Assembly: GCA_016801885.1 (NCBI GenBank)
Contig: CM028895.1
Coordinates: 4,922,001-4,986,000, forward strand
Direction of reading: 5' to 3'
DNA: 64,000 nt
From: Toxotes chatareus
Lineage: Eukaryota > Chordata > Actinopteri > Toxotidae
Positions 1 through 14,959 of this stretch are shown here, one piece after another. The notes under the pieces are model-generated. The model did no database searches. It saw nothing but the letters and a program-made list of their open reading frames with translations, and had not been told where the DNA came from. Both the position numbers and the translations under genes were made by a program. The first letter of the stretch is position 1. The number at the start of each line of letters is the position of its first letter.

Positions 1-3000
1 ATAAAAGTGGGATCCTCCACTATCATTAGTGGCGAGAGTCTGAAAGACACCAAAGGCCGCAGCCCTGCATGTAGCTGACATGACACTGCTCCAGAATGAG
101 TTGTAGTTGTAGAGTTGTCTGAACTGTGACTTGGAGTCTTTTGGGGGCTGCTTTGGTTTCAATAAGTCAATCATTCCCCGACATCCTGGAAGACAAAGAG
201 GGAACGAGCAAGAAACATTACAGAAAAATGCAACACAAATTTGAAACCCTAAACCAGCCAACTTAAATAAAGCCTCAGTACCAAACCACATTTAAGAAAA
301 CATGATGTATAGGTGCAGCTCAGTACAATGCATAACATCTATAGCTACAACAAGACATAAACCTCCTCCTCCTCTTTACTTTATCAGCTTGGGAATCTTC
401 TGAATTCCCCCAGAAACAAGCAAGAGGGTGATTCCCAGCAGGTAATATCTGGACTGAAGCTCTGGCCTTAGGAAGGCCACTGATCTCTGATCCTGTCTGC
501 CAGGCTCTACTCACAGTAGTCACGCATACCACAAACAGAAGTCATCAACATCAACAGCCCATTCACTATTTTCTCCATTTCTGTCTCTAACTTTCTCTCT
601 TTCCATTCCCCGTTTCTCTTTCTATTCCTCTTCTTCTAATTAAAATAAATTACCTGTTGCTGGCATGGTAATTGGTATAGCAACTGTGAGGGCATCTTCT
701 GTTAACTTTCTCAGGGACCGAATGAAATATATGACAAGCATGAGAACCAACATGAGTCATTTAAATAAAGTGGAGGCAAAGCTGTTTATGTTCCAACTCC
801 TGCTAAATTAGCTGTTCAAAATATGCCTCAATGTGCAGCTAAATGCTTAGTCACAAGGCCGGCAACGTGACCGCTGTGCTTGTATGGGCAGGGTGCATGG
901 AACATGCCTTTAAAAAAAAAAAAAAAGAAAAAAAAAAAAGGGAAAAATAAAAAGGAATGTTACGGGGATCGCACCCAATTACACCAAAGTATGTACTTAA
1001 ATAACATCTACATTATGAATTAGTCACTTTTCATCAGCTGTGGAAATAAGAGTAGCAAATGATGAGTGCTGCTCTGCCCTCAAGTACATTTTCCATTGTC
1101 TGTCCTAGTTACATCCTCCTTTTCACAGTTTATCTGGGCCTGAAGGACGTGACTCAAACCCATATACAAATGCTCTGAAACCCATTCCTTGAAACGCTGC
1201 TCCAAACAATTAGTTCCTCTGTCCCACAAATACGAAAAACAAAGCCTAACACTCTTTTATCCTGTTTATGCCAACGTTTTGACCAAACAGTGTGTCCAGC
1301 GATGTGATGTCTTCTGTGGAGCTTCTGAGGGTGGAGCCCTTCTCTTTGTTCAGCCAAGGTGACTACCCCTGCTTATGTTAATTGTAATTCATGCCCAGTT
1401 TATTTCAAACCACTGCTACTGCTGCTGGAAACATAAAACACATCACTTCCTGTGCGATTGAGGTCCCAGATATTGCTTCAATTTGGTGAATTTCTCTGTA
1501 TCTCGGGGTAAAAATGCACCTCTTATAGTTCACTGCACTTCAAAACGATGGGAATAATTAAACTAAGGCAGTCTTCAAACATTTAGACATCGATTCAATA
1601 TTGAAGCTCTGCTCACGTCAGCATCTTTGGGCTGATTCATTGTTCCAGCCATAACTGTGACTGTCTCCAGGGCATCTTTTAATTTGAACCATGCATGCCA
1701 GTTGCTAAGAAAACTAAGAAAGGTGAACAAGGCCAACTTTATTCTGGAAAACCGGGCCTGCAGAGTCTTGGCGAGGATCAGGGGGCACTGTTATGTGCCC
1801 CTAGCATCAGGTATTTCAGGTGGACTGAATAAATAAGGGAGCGCCAGTCTACGTTTGGGTTCACTGAGTTCAGCTTCATATAAGCGGCTTGAGAGACGTC
1901 ATATCCCCTGTAGACAAAGCATCCTGACCAATATGACAGGGTGGGCAGCTGCATGCATATTCTCTATGTCACAATATACTCTCTCCACAGCCTTCACAGT
2001 GATAATCTCTCACCACTGGATTTGTGCTTTTCCCAACATTGAGTGGTAACTCATTTTTAACCCTCCCAACACTTTTTGTACCACGTGGCCTGTAAGAAAA
2101 AAAAAAGTCCATATATACAGTACTTGAGCAAAACTGTCAATCGACGATTTCAAACTGTACGTCAGCAATGTTTGATTGTAGCCTCATACCCAACAATAAC
2201 ATATTAACTCCTGTTTGTCATTGATGTTTTATGGTGACAGTTGACTTGCTTGCGTTGCACGTTAGCTGTCTGCACACAGGTTAAGACTGTCTGTATAATC
2301 ATCTCAAACATGCAACAGAGTTTTGGTCTTTTTTTTCACTGAATCTGTAAAGGGATACAGAAAGATGGGGATTCCCAGTATCCATCCCCTGAAATGAAGA
2401 TTGTTTCAGAGGTTGCCTGGGACACATTTTTATGAGCACCTTTCATTCAGGGACAAACTCAGACGGCAGACATTCTTGGCATTCCTGCTCCCTTCCAGTA
2501 AACACCAGTTGGGTGCTCAAAGTGGCGTTTGATTTCTGCTCTGACTCTCTCTGTCAGCAGCCTCACGCATCTAATGTGTCGTCTGCCCATTGTTTGTCTG
2601 GCCTGCTGCATCTTTCATGCGCCGCTCTTTATGCAAATCCACACAACAAGAATTTGGAGCAGGGAGACACATGTGAGCCACATGCCCAGTCTTGCTCTTT
2701 ATATTCCTTCTTTTTTTCTGCCTGTTTTCTGACCACAGTTACACAATTGGCTTTTCATTTTATGTAATCACTTCTCTAGTGAAAAACCACTGGAGTTTCC
2801 CAAATATTTGCTTTTCACTGTGTAGAGAAGTGTCTCTTGTACTGGTTTGTACAAATGCTACACACGCAGTACATCTTACCCAGCATTCTTCCAAAGTCGG
2901 GCCATATGCAAGTCATTCAGTCTTAGCACATTTCTCGAAATTGAGTCTTTACGTGCTCCATCACTGTGACAAATACCCTACATACCTGTGGGGCTTATCC

Positions 3001-6000
3001 ACCTGGGGTGTAAATGGCAGGCTGGAGAGAAATAGGCTTACCTGCACATACAATAACAGGGCCGAAGGCATTGTAGTAAATCACTGGGGTTCGGTGGCTT
3101 AGCACAACTTCCCTGGTTACAGCAACGTACAAACCCCAGTGGCACAAAGCTACTGCTGCCGAGTGCAGCTCCTGACATTCATCGGTGAGGCTGTTACCAA
3201 GAACTTTCTGGATTTTGTTTTTGCTTTTCTCCATGTCACTCCATGTCAGGTATCTTTGATGGGATGTTAAAGGAACTAACAAATTAAAAGTGTCATAATA
3301 ATAACATTTTACTGCCAATTAGCAGAAAGTGGTCACAGAGTTTACGTGACAGTCCTGCCAAGAAATTCAAAAACTGATTAAAATATTTCAAGTTCTTTCC
3401 TCAAGCCCTGACCATCAAGTTCACCCTAAATACACACTGCCCCACCTCTGAATTCTCCAAGAACAATAAGGTTTAGAAACCACTGGGATCATGGCAGACA
3501 CAGTATGGTAAAGGTTTGGGTACAGTTAAATGGATGTAACTCACCGTCACCCAGCACTGAAAGGAATTTGACCAGCGACTGAAGTAAGCAGCAGGAAAAG
3601 TGCAGGTGCAGGTAAAAGTCAACATTCTGTTGGTGGTTTGACTCTTGAGGCTGATAAAGGTCACTGATAATTAAATGCTTTTTTGATTGTTGCCATGCCT
3701 ACAGCGATGATCAGAGACTTCACTGAGCAGCTTCCTGCTCTGCCACACAGTTCAGAAACACGATGGAACTTGCTCACAGCCAGAGAGTCCTTACAAACCA
3801 AAGGATCCTGGTAGAACCGCATGTGCAGCAGCTCAGGATTGCTCACAGATTTTTTTTTTTTGATGCTACTTGATGCTGAACAGAGACGGCATTATGATTC
3901 TTTGAACTGTGCTGATGGCATCCTCAGTCAATTAATTTGACTTTATTGCACAACAGCTTGACTTTTGGAATCATATCCATGTGAAAAGCATATCTTATGG
4001 CAGGGAAGGCTAAAGCTGAGGTCAGATCTCATGAGCAACTTCATGTTCATTTGCAAAGTTTTCTGTCAGATCTATGACACAAGCCACAACAAATTACCTG
4101 CATGTAATGTATTTCCATTACTAATGGAATGTGCTGGGTATAAAGAACAATATTTTACATGAATAAGACAAACTACAGGCCTCTGGTTATCCCAAGGTGC
4201 CTCGATAAAAGAACACCGGAGCTGAGTGATGAAAAGGTACAAACGCAAGATGCCAAAGGAACTCCATATCACCATTAAAAACAAGCTGAACAGCTGGGGC
4301 ACATGTGTGTTGGTTATGCAATAAGGTAAAGGTATTGCCGTTGTGTGCTCTTAAAAGCCAAGTAGTGCAACAGGGATGCTGATTCAAGATGTTGGACCTG
4401 GGCGGAGGACAATATTTGAGCCAAACCTGTGACTGAGGACATGACCTGCCAGTGAGCACACGAGGAAGGTTTTTCTTTAGATGGTCCAATAAAGGAAGAG
4501 ACCAGGAGAAATTGAACCCATATTGCTTTGTTGCCTCGTGGCCCTGACCAGCTCATGCAGGGTGAATGCCATCTCATCACACAAAAGCACGTGGACAAAA
4601 AAACCCGAGAGGAAGAGAAAATGAAAGAGTGAATGGATGGGGCTGATTTTAAGATCCCTTCAGCGTGTGCTGCTGGCAGATCGTTTCAAAACAACCTTAA
4701 ATTTATAATTCGTAATCACACAAGTCGATCACTGAGGGCAGCAGGATACAAACAGCTGCTCTATTTGTTTACAGAGCAGCCAAACAAACCGTGAGCTGAG
4801 AGGATTCAACGCCACGTTGTTTTGGCATCCAAAAAAAAAGTTGACAATTTGCCTTTTTACCATCACGCCATGAGCATCCGAAATCTGATCTCATGCTGTG
4901 TGAATGGCAGTTATTTTCCACATAACAGCATGGCTCAGTTAAAGGAGCCGTTTACCTCGATGGCATCTTGGAGATATGCTGAGGATTTATTTCTCCCTTG
5001 TGATATTTAAAACTGATCCGTGGACAAACCAGTGCTAAAAAATGCACTTTTAAGAACCAATGGCCATTGTTTAGCTGCAACTTCACTGTTTTGGTTCACT
5101 CTCAGTGCTCAAGGAGAAGATCTGTGCCATATATTTTTTAATGCATTCAAAGTTTTTTAAATATTTGTTCACAGTAATTTACAGCCTGTGCCTCAAAACC
5201 AAACAGAAAGGTGGAAAATTGTGTTAGTCTCTGGGGTGGGCCTTTGATGAGTAAAGCATGACTCTTGTATTGATAGTGTTAGAGTATGTTTTCCTGAGGG
5301 ACCCCCAGGACCAAAAGTATACCGGTGTGTAAAATCCACAAAACAGGGAAATTTAAAGCTAAAGTCAGACTTTTATCTACAGGTATTAGAGGCGGAAATT
5401 CAATCCTTTATCCATCACTCACTGTAAGTTAAATCCCTCCATAGATCCCGGTGAAAAACAAGACACTTCTAACCACAAAGTATTAAGATTTGCTATCTTT
5501 TCCATGAGGGCTGGTGTAACCTGATATAATACCCAGGACTGTGTTAATAATCATATCTCAGCAGGTTTTCCTATCCTCAGAGTCAACAAGCATTCCTCAG
5601 CTGTGACCGTGACAGTCTTTCACAGAAATCAGGAGGGCTCCCAGGGCCAAACATAGCTCCATCCCCACACAAGCGATGGCTTTAACCGATGCAGGAGAGC
5701 AGACAGGAAGCCGCAGCTATGATAAGGGCCTTTTTCGACGTGTCTCAAAACAGACAACACACCTGCGGAAAGGACGATTTTAGGATTTGAATGGAAATCC
5801 TCTGACTTTGTGCAGTGGGGGAGGACCGGAGAAAGCATTCACTTTTGGTGTAAGCAAAAGTCATGGTCTGTGAAGTGACTCGTTCTCTGCTTTATGGGCA
5901 GAAAAAAATCATCATGGACAGTGTAAGTCCACACCTCAGGACACTGCTATGTTGACCACTGAAATAAATAACTTAGGACTAGCACTCCACACATAGTTTG

Positions 6001-9000
6001 GGCTTTTTTGGCTTTATTAGACGGCACATTAGAGAGAGACAGAATCAAATAAGGAAGTTTGCTTTCAAATGTTATGCACCTACACCACTTTGAGACCAGG
6101 ACACCCACTGATTTAAGCATTCAAAGACAAGCTGCGTGACTCAGGTCTGATTTTGGACCATGCATCCATGTGAGTGACTGGATTAAGGCTCATACTGGAA
6201 AAACACCACACAGCTCTTTGCTGTTTATGGCAAATTAAAACAGTGTGAATTAGGACACCATCAGCGCCAGCCTCTGTGACATCTTGTTGCTTGTCGTATC
6301 ACACTGCTGCTGTGTGTTGGTACATCCTGGAACGTGTTATCCAAGGTACACGACAATGATATGATTCTGATGTGAGTGTCCACTCAAATCTCAGCGTTAC
6401 GTCATCTGAAGGAGTGGGAGAGAGAGAGAGACTGAGGACATCACACCTTGTGTAATGCTTGTAAATTTAATGCTGCACTGCTGATCCCTCATTAAGGGAA
6501 ACTGACGCACTATTTATAGCTTTGTGAGGAAAAAAAAAGCCTGAAGACAGGAACTGAGTGACTTCCTTGTTTAAACTCTAGAAACTAGAGGCTTGAAATT
6601 CACCTGATATATAACAGCAATCAGCCCAAAGCTTGTCTGAGATTATTAGTAGGTAGACAGAAGAGAGAAAGAATTTACATATCACAAAATTACATAATAA
6701 ATATCTTAATAATTCAAGGTGGGCTTTATATCATCACATAAAAAAAGTGTGATCGACAGACTCTGTATTCTCTGGACAGCAACCACAGTCTATCAGTCAC
6801 CTCTGTTTCAACTCAGCGTGCCTCTGTATCTATGCAAGGTCATGCTATTCCAGCTCTATTGTTTCTCCTGGGGGCAAGATTATGGTTTGTTTATTTAGAC
6901 ATTTCCATGGAGAAACACAAAAAATGACACAGATTAGAGGAACTCAAACAGTACTCGAACATTTTAACCTTCAGTGTTTCCAAACACGTCATGCTGTTCC
7001 TAACGTCAGGGACACTCAATGGTCTCGAGATATTTACTTTGAAAGACTCGCTCCGTCGTTTTTAATGAAATCCTATTTGAAATTTAAAACCTTAAGTCGG
7101 TCTCATTGCGGAAGGAAAACATGAAAAAAATGTTTTGAAAAAACTAAAGCTATGATTTGTTGGCATGTGATTATGGTATGTTTTTGTTTGTTGACTTTCA
7201 TATCAATGCCCCGAATCCACAAATATGCTTAATGCAAGTCAGGTCATGTCAGGATCCTTCAGCGGAGCTCAAATTGATAATATCCAAGAACACTTAATCA
7301 GATGACTTCACAATAACACAACTATTATATGTTGTCGTGTGCCAGTTAAAAACATTTACTGTGTTTCCAACAATTTTCATACTCACATGGTTGAAATATT
7401 GCAGCGTCAGGATGCATTATTGTTTCTCAGAGGGTTAAAGCCTGTGGCTTTAAATGCAGTTGCTGTTACAGCGCACATTACACGATTTCTTTTCAGTGAC
7501 ACTGCATCAAGAATTACAGCGCTCATGGGCGTGATTCGTTTGCTGCCTCTGACAGACGACTCCCCACAATGAAAAATAACAAACAGTAAATTACCTTTTC
7601 ATTCGCAGCTCTTACTAAAAATAGCTTCGTGCCCTGTTAAGGAGGCTTGACAAAAAGCAACGGGGAGCCTGGCAGAGACAAATTCACCCTGCACCCCCGT
7701 GTCACACATTCTGGATCAAAGCGGAGGACTTGACTGCTATTGTGCCGTAAATCCTGTTGATATCCACACAAACATGACCCCTCTGACTCCCACAGCACAG
7801 AGGCAGGGCCATAAACCTCTCCGCAGACATTTCCATTCAGGATTCTGCTGGTGTTGGGGCCGGGCCAGAGCACCGTGAAGGGTGATTATTTTGCAGCTAC
7901 TTCTCAGGAGACCCCCACAGAGACAGTGAAAATTGTCAGACACCAAAGGAGCCACGGAGAATGCTTTTGTCAGTTCTTAAAAGTTAAATCAACACGTGAA
8001 AAATGAAAACAACATAGATGATTGGTTCCTTTAAACGTTTAAATGTTCCCTTTAGAAATCACTCCACCTATTGTACTGTATGTTATGTCCATGAACATAA
8101 GCATGTCTCACTGCGTGTGTCAGTGATGAATTCATATGCTACACTACATTAATTTAATAAGTCCAGTATCCCCAGGAATTATCCTGTGTTCATGTCATAT
8201 CAGAGTCAGTGTGTTTCCAGTAAATAACAATAATTAAAATAATAAATCCAAATAACGACAAGTTGTAATTACCAATACATTCAATCATTCAAGTCTACAT
8301 TAGAGCTATTTTTCTTATGTAAATGTCAAGGCTATAAGGAGCCACCTGAACATCACGCTAATTCTCACTCAAATATCTGTGATCCTGTTTTTACTGTGGG
8401 GAATTTAATAACGTGACAATAACATACGTGTGGCATTGAACAAAAAAATTAAATCTACACCAAAAGCAGGGACAATGGGATAGTCATTAACGCCTTATAT
8501 TGAGTTTAAAACCACTTTAAGGCACTCTCCATCACCTCTACCCTATCACAAGACACAGAATAAGTATCAGCCATTCCTGCTGGTCTGCAGGTATGGACCT
8601 CAGCCAAGTTCCACTTCTGCTCCAGTTAAAGGATCAGAAGAAGCAGATACACTGGCAGCAGCAGCGTTTGCTTTGTTGAGTTATTGCTACCATCACAAAA
8701 AAAAAAAAGAAGAAAAAAAAAGATTCATAATCAGAACTGTAGCGTTGCAGTAACTCACATTCCAGTGTGAGGTAAAAAGTTGATTATGAGTAGAAGCAAT
8801 AAACAAATACACTTTGATGGAGCATTTTTCTCTTTGAAAGTCACTGGAGATCATCTGAGGGAAAGAAGCACTCGGGCCCAAAGTCTGTGAAATGTGTTGC
8901 ACAAAATCACGTCCACGCCAGCAGCTGCTAATGAGTTTCTGATTGTTGTTATTTGATGCAATGTGAAAGTTCAGAGTCTTATTAGAGTCCCTCCACCCAG

Positions 9001-9679
9001 TCATGTTAGCTAATGGCTTTCTTCAGGAATGTAATAATCACAAAGAGGAACCCAACAAGAGAAAAGAGCTCGCTGACAACTTAATGGCAACAGGCAAAGA
9101 CGTTTACATAGCTTAATGCATGTCTCACTGCAACAACAATGCTTTGTTTTTTGATAAACCACAATGTTATTAAGGTCAGATAAAACTTACAGGGCTCTAC
9201 ACAGCGTCTGATTATCACAATATTTATTTTATTACAGCTGAGGTATGATAATATTTGAGATACTTGTGTGTCACCGCTTATACTGTTTATCATAACGTCT
9301 CGCTTTTTCCAAACAAGCAAAAATATTTAAGATCCATCACTTCCCAGGAAAGATCAACCAGAACAACAAGCGTTTAGAACAGTGAGCGTAAAGCAGAAGC
9401 TGTTAACTAAATAAATTGGCATCTTCTCAAATAAATATTGTCTGTCTGCGCAGGGCAACCGTGAGGATGCACGTCATCTGCGTTCATCATGTAGTTTTTT
9501 AAACCTCAATATGCGACAGTTTAACGGACCAAAAATAGTACAGCGTCAAAAACTCGAGGAACTACAGAGACTGACGAGAAGATGAAACAAGACTCAGGAG
9601 GAATTTTAAGGTTTTTCAGACGTAAAACAGGATTTTACAGCTTTTTGTTCTTCCCACTTTACATTGTACACTGTAGTAA
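1..9679. other. Upstream non-coding region, distal part
   Basis: I see no supportable gene here. Open frames on both strands are short (the longest is about 136 codons), have no recognisable domain and show no consistent splice-site framework. The DNA is AT-rich, with A-runs near 908-940 and 8,697-8,721. A short GA run lies near 6,417-6,430. Distal thbs1 enhancers could lie here, but nothing in the sequence alone proves it. Confidence 0.5.
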
Positions 9680-9830
9680 CCAGCCAGTCAACATGCTGGA
9701 ACGTTTAGCAGCTGACAAGCTGTATAGTTTTTGGTAGAGACCAAAAATGAGCTAAAAGAGTGAATATTGGACACACATGACAAACTATTTGGAAACAACA
9801 TGTTTGCCAACATGCCACACTTGAAGGTGA
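9680..9830. repeat. Dispersed teleost repeat fragment
   Basis: The stretch contains the phrases ACGTTTAGCAGCTGACAAGC, GTAGAGACCAAAAATGAGC and AGAGTGAATATTGGAC. These resemble a dispersed non-coding repeat that I recall from many fish introns and intergenic regions. No terminal repeats or coding capacity are visible, so its class cannot be set. The limits are approximate. The call rests on remembered similarity. Confidence 0.4.
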
Positions 9831-11724
9831 TGATATGTCCATGTTGTGTTGTTTCTACTGCTCCCAAGAGGCTAGCAGTTTGTAGCTAATGTCAACCTTC
9901 TCATCCTGAGTGTGGAAAGGACCCCCTCCCACCTCCTGAGTCTGTGCTGAACATTTATGTTAGGCCTCAGTGAATAAAAGAAACAATCCCACCTAAAGAC
10001 AGGAGAGATACCTCTCTTCTGACAACCCACGTTCCCACTTCTCCCCTCCTCTTTTCGCTCCCTGCTCTGTTCTGTTCACGTTCTCGCTCCTTCCTCAGCA
10101 GCTGCGTACACAGCTCTGTTCTTGTTGTGGTGCAGAAACACAACTCTGACATGAGACAACCTTTCTTGGTTCCACTCCTCATAGTGCCGAGTCTGACACA
10201 CTGAACTCATGACCTCAGGAAAGGTGAGACCAGCCTGAAGAAATGTTGGGAGACGGGTTGAAAGACAGGGAAGAGACCAGGACTGGAGGTGTTGTTTGTC
10301 CTTCTCACGAGAGCTCGAAGCACACTGCTAGTGTCAGGGTCAAGACTGGCCGACCATGGAGAGTGAACGGGAACCAAAAAGGATTTCAAATCTAGATTCA
10401 GATTAAACACAAATGTTGCAAGAGCTGATAAACAAAAACATGAACTGCTGTTGTGTATTAGTGCTTCACGGGTCAGGTGAGCACTTGTAAAAACAAAACA
10501 TGGCCAGAAACATCCATTTTGGTGTCACAACACACCCTCAGGAGGGGTGGCTGCAGATGAAAGTAAAAAGTAAACTTGCCTGACATTTTTTTCAGTGACC
10601 CAGATATGTTAAGGAGCTTAAAACTGGACGATTGACAACAGAATCAGAGCTGGGAGAACGACACAGCTCACTCACATGTTCAAGAAGGAACAATAATGAC
10701 AACAGTGAACGCTGGGGTATTTCTTACTTTAAACGTTAAAGAGCTCAAAACTTCTGTAAGGCTCAAAGGATAACAGGCTATTAAAATGTTTGAAATTAAG
10801 AAGATATCGCTCTGAATCCTGAACCAAAGCAGACTAACATAGCATTCTTGTCAGTAAGATAGCAACTCGTAGCTTTTACAATTAATATTCTGAACAGACA
10901 GCACCAGTTAGAACTTCAAGAGGAGGTAAACTGTGGAAGTTTAACGAGTTCATGCTTAAACTCCTGTTTTTAAAATCCTTGAGACAAAGCAAGAGAGGAC
11001 TGTGTACATGTCAACATCTCAGCCCATCTCTTTGGGTTTGTGTCCTTTTCTTTCGGGTCATAACCCTGAGACAGATCCTTGTCACCCTGATGACCGTCCC
11101 ACCTCCTCCCTGTATCCCGCTGTTGCTCAGCAACCTCATCAACAAAGCTGCTGTTACGAGTCTGGTCAGTATCAACAACTGTATGACTCAGGAGGAAGAA
11201 CAACACAAGATATTTTGGGGAATTATTTATAATATTTCCTGAAAATGTTTTGGCTACTGTGGAGAAAAATGTAAAAAAGGTTTTGCCAAACTAAGAAAAC
11301 GGTTCACTTGTATACATGGTTTGAAGAGACACTGCTGTAACTGCATGTTTTTACTGTTGATGAAGTGTGTAACTGATCGAGCCAGCTCAATATTTACAGC
11401 AGAATTTTCTTTTCATATAAACATTGTCATACAAAGCTGAACATGAAGATGTTATAACAAACTCAATTAATCCTGGATAAAGTGAGAGATTAACATCATT
11501 GAAATATGAGTAGCTATTAACCTTTTTGCATCTTATTTTGTTGTTAAGAGGTTTGTGGAAGCACTGGTTTGAATATATGTTTGTATGTATATTTGATTGG
11601 GTATATATGATCAGCTCACATCAAATATATGTTTCGATATGTTATAAAGAACTTTTTGTTCATGTTTTTCCCTGTGATTTTAATATGTACTTCAGAGACT
11701 TTTGGGTTAAAAGTACAGCTGAAA
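9831..11724. other. Upstream non-coding region
   Basis: No gene or clear repeat is seen. The open frames at 10,952-11,242 overlap on both strands and have no recognisable domain, so they look like chance frames. Confidence 0.45.
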
Positions 11725-11945
11725 TATTATTCGATTAATCAATGAGTCAAGCTGCAGAAAATTAATCTGCGATTATTCTGATAATGGATGAATCATTTAA
11801 GTAATTTATTAAGCTAAAATGCCAAAAAAAAAATTGCTTGTTCTCACTCTTCTGGTGTGAGGTTTTATATTTTTTGACATTTTATAGACTAAACAACTAA
11901 TCATGAATATATTTGGCAGATTAATCAATAATGAGTCTAATCATT
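11725..11945. repeat. Relic of the foldback repeat family (deleted copy)
   Basis: The block carries the family phrases TTCGATTAATCAATGAG, TTTTTGACATTTTATAGAC, TAAACAACTAATCATGAA and GGCAGATTAATCAATAATGA. These match, in the same order, the right arm of the more complete copy at 57,936-58,455. The interior is deleted and the terminal GTTGCAGCCCT is missing. It is non-coding. The family is a non-autonomous element recognisable from many teleost genomes. The limits are approximate. Confidence 0.6.
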
Positions 11946-13770
11946 ACTTTGAGCCTTTGATAAAAGAGAAACCAGTTAACAACAGAAAATACTTCATACC
12001 TGACATGCAGAGCTAAATCTACAGAGGTGGAGAGATGGATGCTGAAGTGTGTTAAAGCTATGGAGCCTTTCACATATGGAAAAAGACATCAAACTGTATA
12101 AAAAGTATGAATGGCCAATCAAAACGGATCATTTAGTTTTGGCACAAACGTAGTTTAAAGCAGCACCCGAGTAAGTGGATCAGTGTGGGTTTACTGAGCC
12201 CTTCAGTAGCTGCTCTGGAAGTCATGGACCGCACTGATTCCAACGACCTGAGGAGAAACTTCCTTTCCTTTAAAGTCGAGCTTTTCTGCATGACGTCAAG
12301 CTGTTTCCATTCACTGCAGAGGCTTCATCTCAATCTACTCCACACATCACCGCCGTCATCCATAAGCAGTTTGGTAAATTTAATAAGCTTATGAGCCATT
12401 AAATAAGTCAGTGCAGGTTTCTCTCCATGTTATGGGAGACTTCAGATTAATCCTTTTACCTTAAGCCTGGATGTTCGCCAGCATAATAGTTTTTTGTTTG
12501 ATTTTCAATGTTGTCTCTGTGTCACAGAGGTGAAAAAGAATAGCTGCTTCCAATGTCAGTCACAATCTTTGAAAGTGACTTTACAGAGGCATCCTCTTCC
12601 TTTCTGTGCCTGAATGAGTCCAGATGAGACAAAAACAACAACTTTTGGAAACAGGTAGCCTATATAGAGCACGGTTTTTATGTTAAAGCCAGACGATAAA
12701 ATACCAAACATGAAGCTACAAATAGGGAAGCTTTAAATAAACACACTGCATGTCTGCGTGACAGACATGTTAACATCTGTTTTGTCAGACGGATTTAGTA
12801 AACAAAAGATTACTCCCTCTGAGACCAAACGCACTGAGAGGTTCTCAGCGTCAGAAACCCGCCTCACGTAAGCCTTTTGTACAGACATTAAACTCCAGAC
12901 CATGTACGTATAACCTCTAAAGTCCCGCTGAATCTCCAACCCCACTGATGACATGAAGTAACATGACAGTCAGGATGTTGCCTCCAGCTAGCAAACATCT
13001 TGATTTTGAATGGATTGCAACGGTTTGCACGTATGTTGAAAACAGGATGAGGAAAAACAGTCCCAAAATAAAAGTTGGGTCACATTTGTCCCCATTAAAC
13101 CACTAACCACTCTCTGATGCTGGGACTTTATCTCTTTTTGAACATAAACATAACTCAAAAACGTACTATATTACAATATATACAGCAGTAGCAGCACCTG
13201 CAGTGGCACCCATCGATGGTCTCTACATTTGCTTCTAACTTGAACATCCTATGAATTTTTGTTCGGTTTCAGAATGACTCAGATTGTCCTCACAACTATG
13301 TCATTTGTTTAAATGCCTTAAATGACCCATGTTTACTGAAAAGGGCCTTTAGTATCCCTGTGATTTAGTGCTCTTGTCATTCAGGAACAAACTAACTAAA
13401 AAACACTCACACAAACAGTGTGGGGCTTTGGTTCACATCCCGTTTCCCACCAACCGTTAACTTTAACCGTGTCATCTTTTAACCCAAACTATGATCTTTC
13501 CCTCATCTTAACTTAAAAATCAGAAAATGGTCATTTAACAGTACTGGAAACACATGATGTGCCAATCAGAGCATCAGGTGAGACCTGTGCTCATGTGGAT
13601 CATTTTGGAATCACCAGCGACGTTTACTTCGGAGGCTCTGTTGGAATGACTGCAGGGACACTAATGTCTTAGAACGAGCGGCTCCTGAGCAAGCAGGTGG
13701 TGGGAGGACTCGCTGAACCGTCATTTGTTCACTCATGCACTAAATAGCTGCTGAAAGATGTCGTCTCACT
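11946..13770. other. Upstream non-coding region
   Basis: No gene, RNA gene or clear repeat is supported. Short open frames, such as one at 12,185-12,394, have no recognisable domain. Confidence 0.4.
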
Positions 13771-13850
13771 CAGAGGCTCTTAACCTGGTGGTTGTGACCC
13801 TCAGGGGGGAGGTCACGCAGGGGTCAAAGGAAAGGTTGTGGAAAGCGTTA
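13771..13850 (+). mobile_element. hAT (Charlie-like) transposon end, relic
   Basis: The block starts CAGAGGCTCTTAACCTGG and continues GGTTGTGACCCTCAGGGGG. This resembles the CAGNGGTTCTCAACCTG terminal inverted repeat and the GTGACCC-type sub-terminal sequence of hAT-Charlie elements. No partner end or transposase reading frame was found nearby, so this would be a solo end or a short non-autonomous remnant. A chance match cannot be excluded. Confidence 0.35.
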
Positions 13851-14959
13851 AAAACAGAAGTTATTGAAAAGCAGTTTGGTGCAGATGAACTTATCAGAAA
13901 TCTTTTCTCTGCAGCAAGAGAAACAAGAAGATGATGACTGAGATGTCGTGATGAAGTCTTTCAGTTCAGAACTATACCACTCTGAACACTGTGTGCAGTT
14001 TATTTTGAGGGCCCCGGGATACTGCAACGATCTCGGTCATTCAAACAGAATCTGCCGCTTCTGGCTGTGTTCACTCTACACTGTAGGAGGAGCTGACTCT
14101 AAGACAAATGAGGTGTGGTGCAAATCATTCAGTAAAACCATTACACCTGATGTAAACAATACAAGGATGTTAGGATGGTAAGAGGGTGCCAGGGTGTGGA
14201 GTGCCCGTACCTGCAAGCAGTATGCAAATAAGCCCTTACTGAGAGGTTTTTTTTTGTTGTTTTTGCATGTCACTGCCAGGTTCTGATCCACACCCGTTCT
14301 CCGTAACTGCTGGCATGTGAGACACTCATCTAATTGTGTGTTGCTTGATTTTGGCTGCACAGGTCTGGACTGATCCTCCCTTTTGTTCATGCCCTCTTGC
14401 TTCTGTTTCAACTCTCTCTGGGAATGAGCTTCAGGGACGGTGCAACATTTACGCCGCTCCGAAACTCTGCCAGAAGAACGACGTTTAAAGATGTTCCCAA
14501 ATAAAACTATGTTACTCTGCTGAACATGACAGGTCTTTTATGCAAAGTTCATCAGAATCAGCTATGTGAAAACATGCTTGATGAGCTCAGATTTGTTTTC
14601 ACTTGTGACGCATAAAAAGAAAGGACGCTGTCGTGCCTCTTGTTGTGTTGAGTGAGCTGAGAGGATTTCTGTCCAGCTCTTAGACAGATAAACAGACACG
14701 GCATATGGAACAAGGCTCCCAGGATATTTATGTACGCTGCAGAGGTATGTCAGGAATGTGGACGCGGCAGGTGACCTCTCTGTATCTCCAAATAAGGCCC
14801 ACTGACAGTTGTTTATTGCTGCTTTTTCCCAGGTCACCACAGTTTGTGTTTGTTTACCGGGGGAATGTGTGCGGAGCTGTAAAGGACAGCCACTGTTTGA
14901 AATTCCCCAAAAATTATGTCTATGGTAACAAAAAAAAAAAAATCATGTTTTCAAAGTTC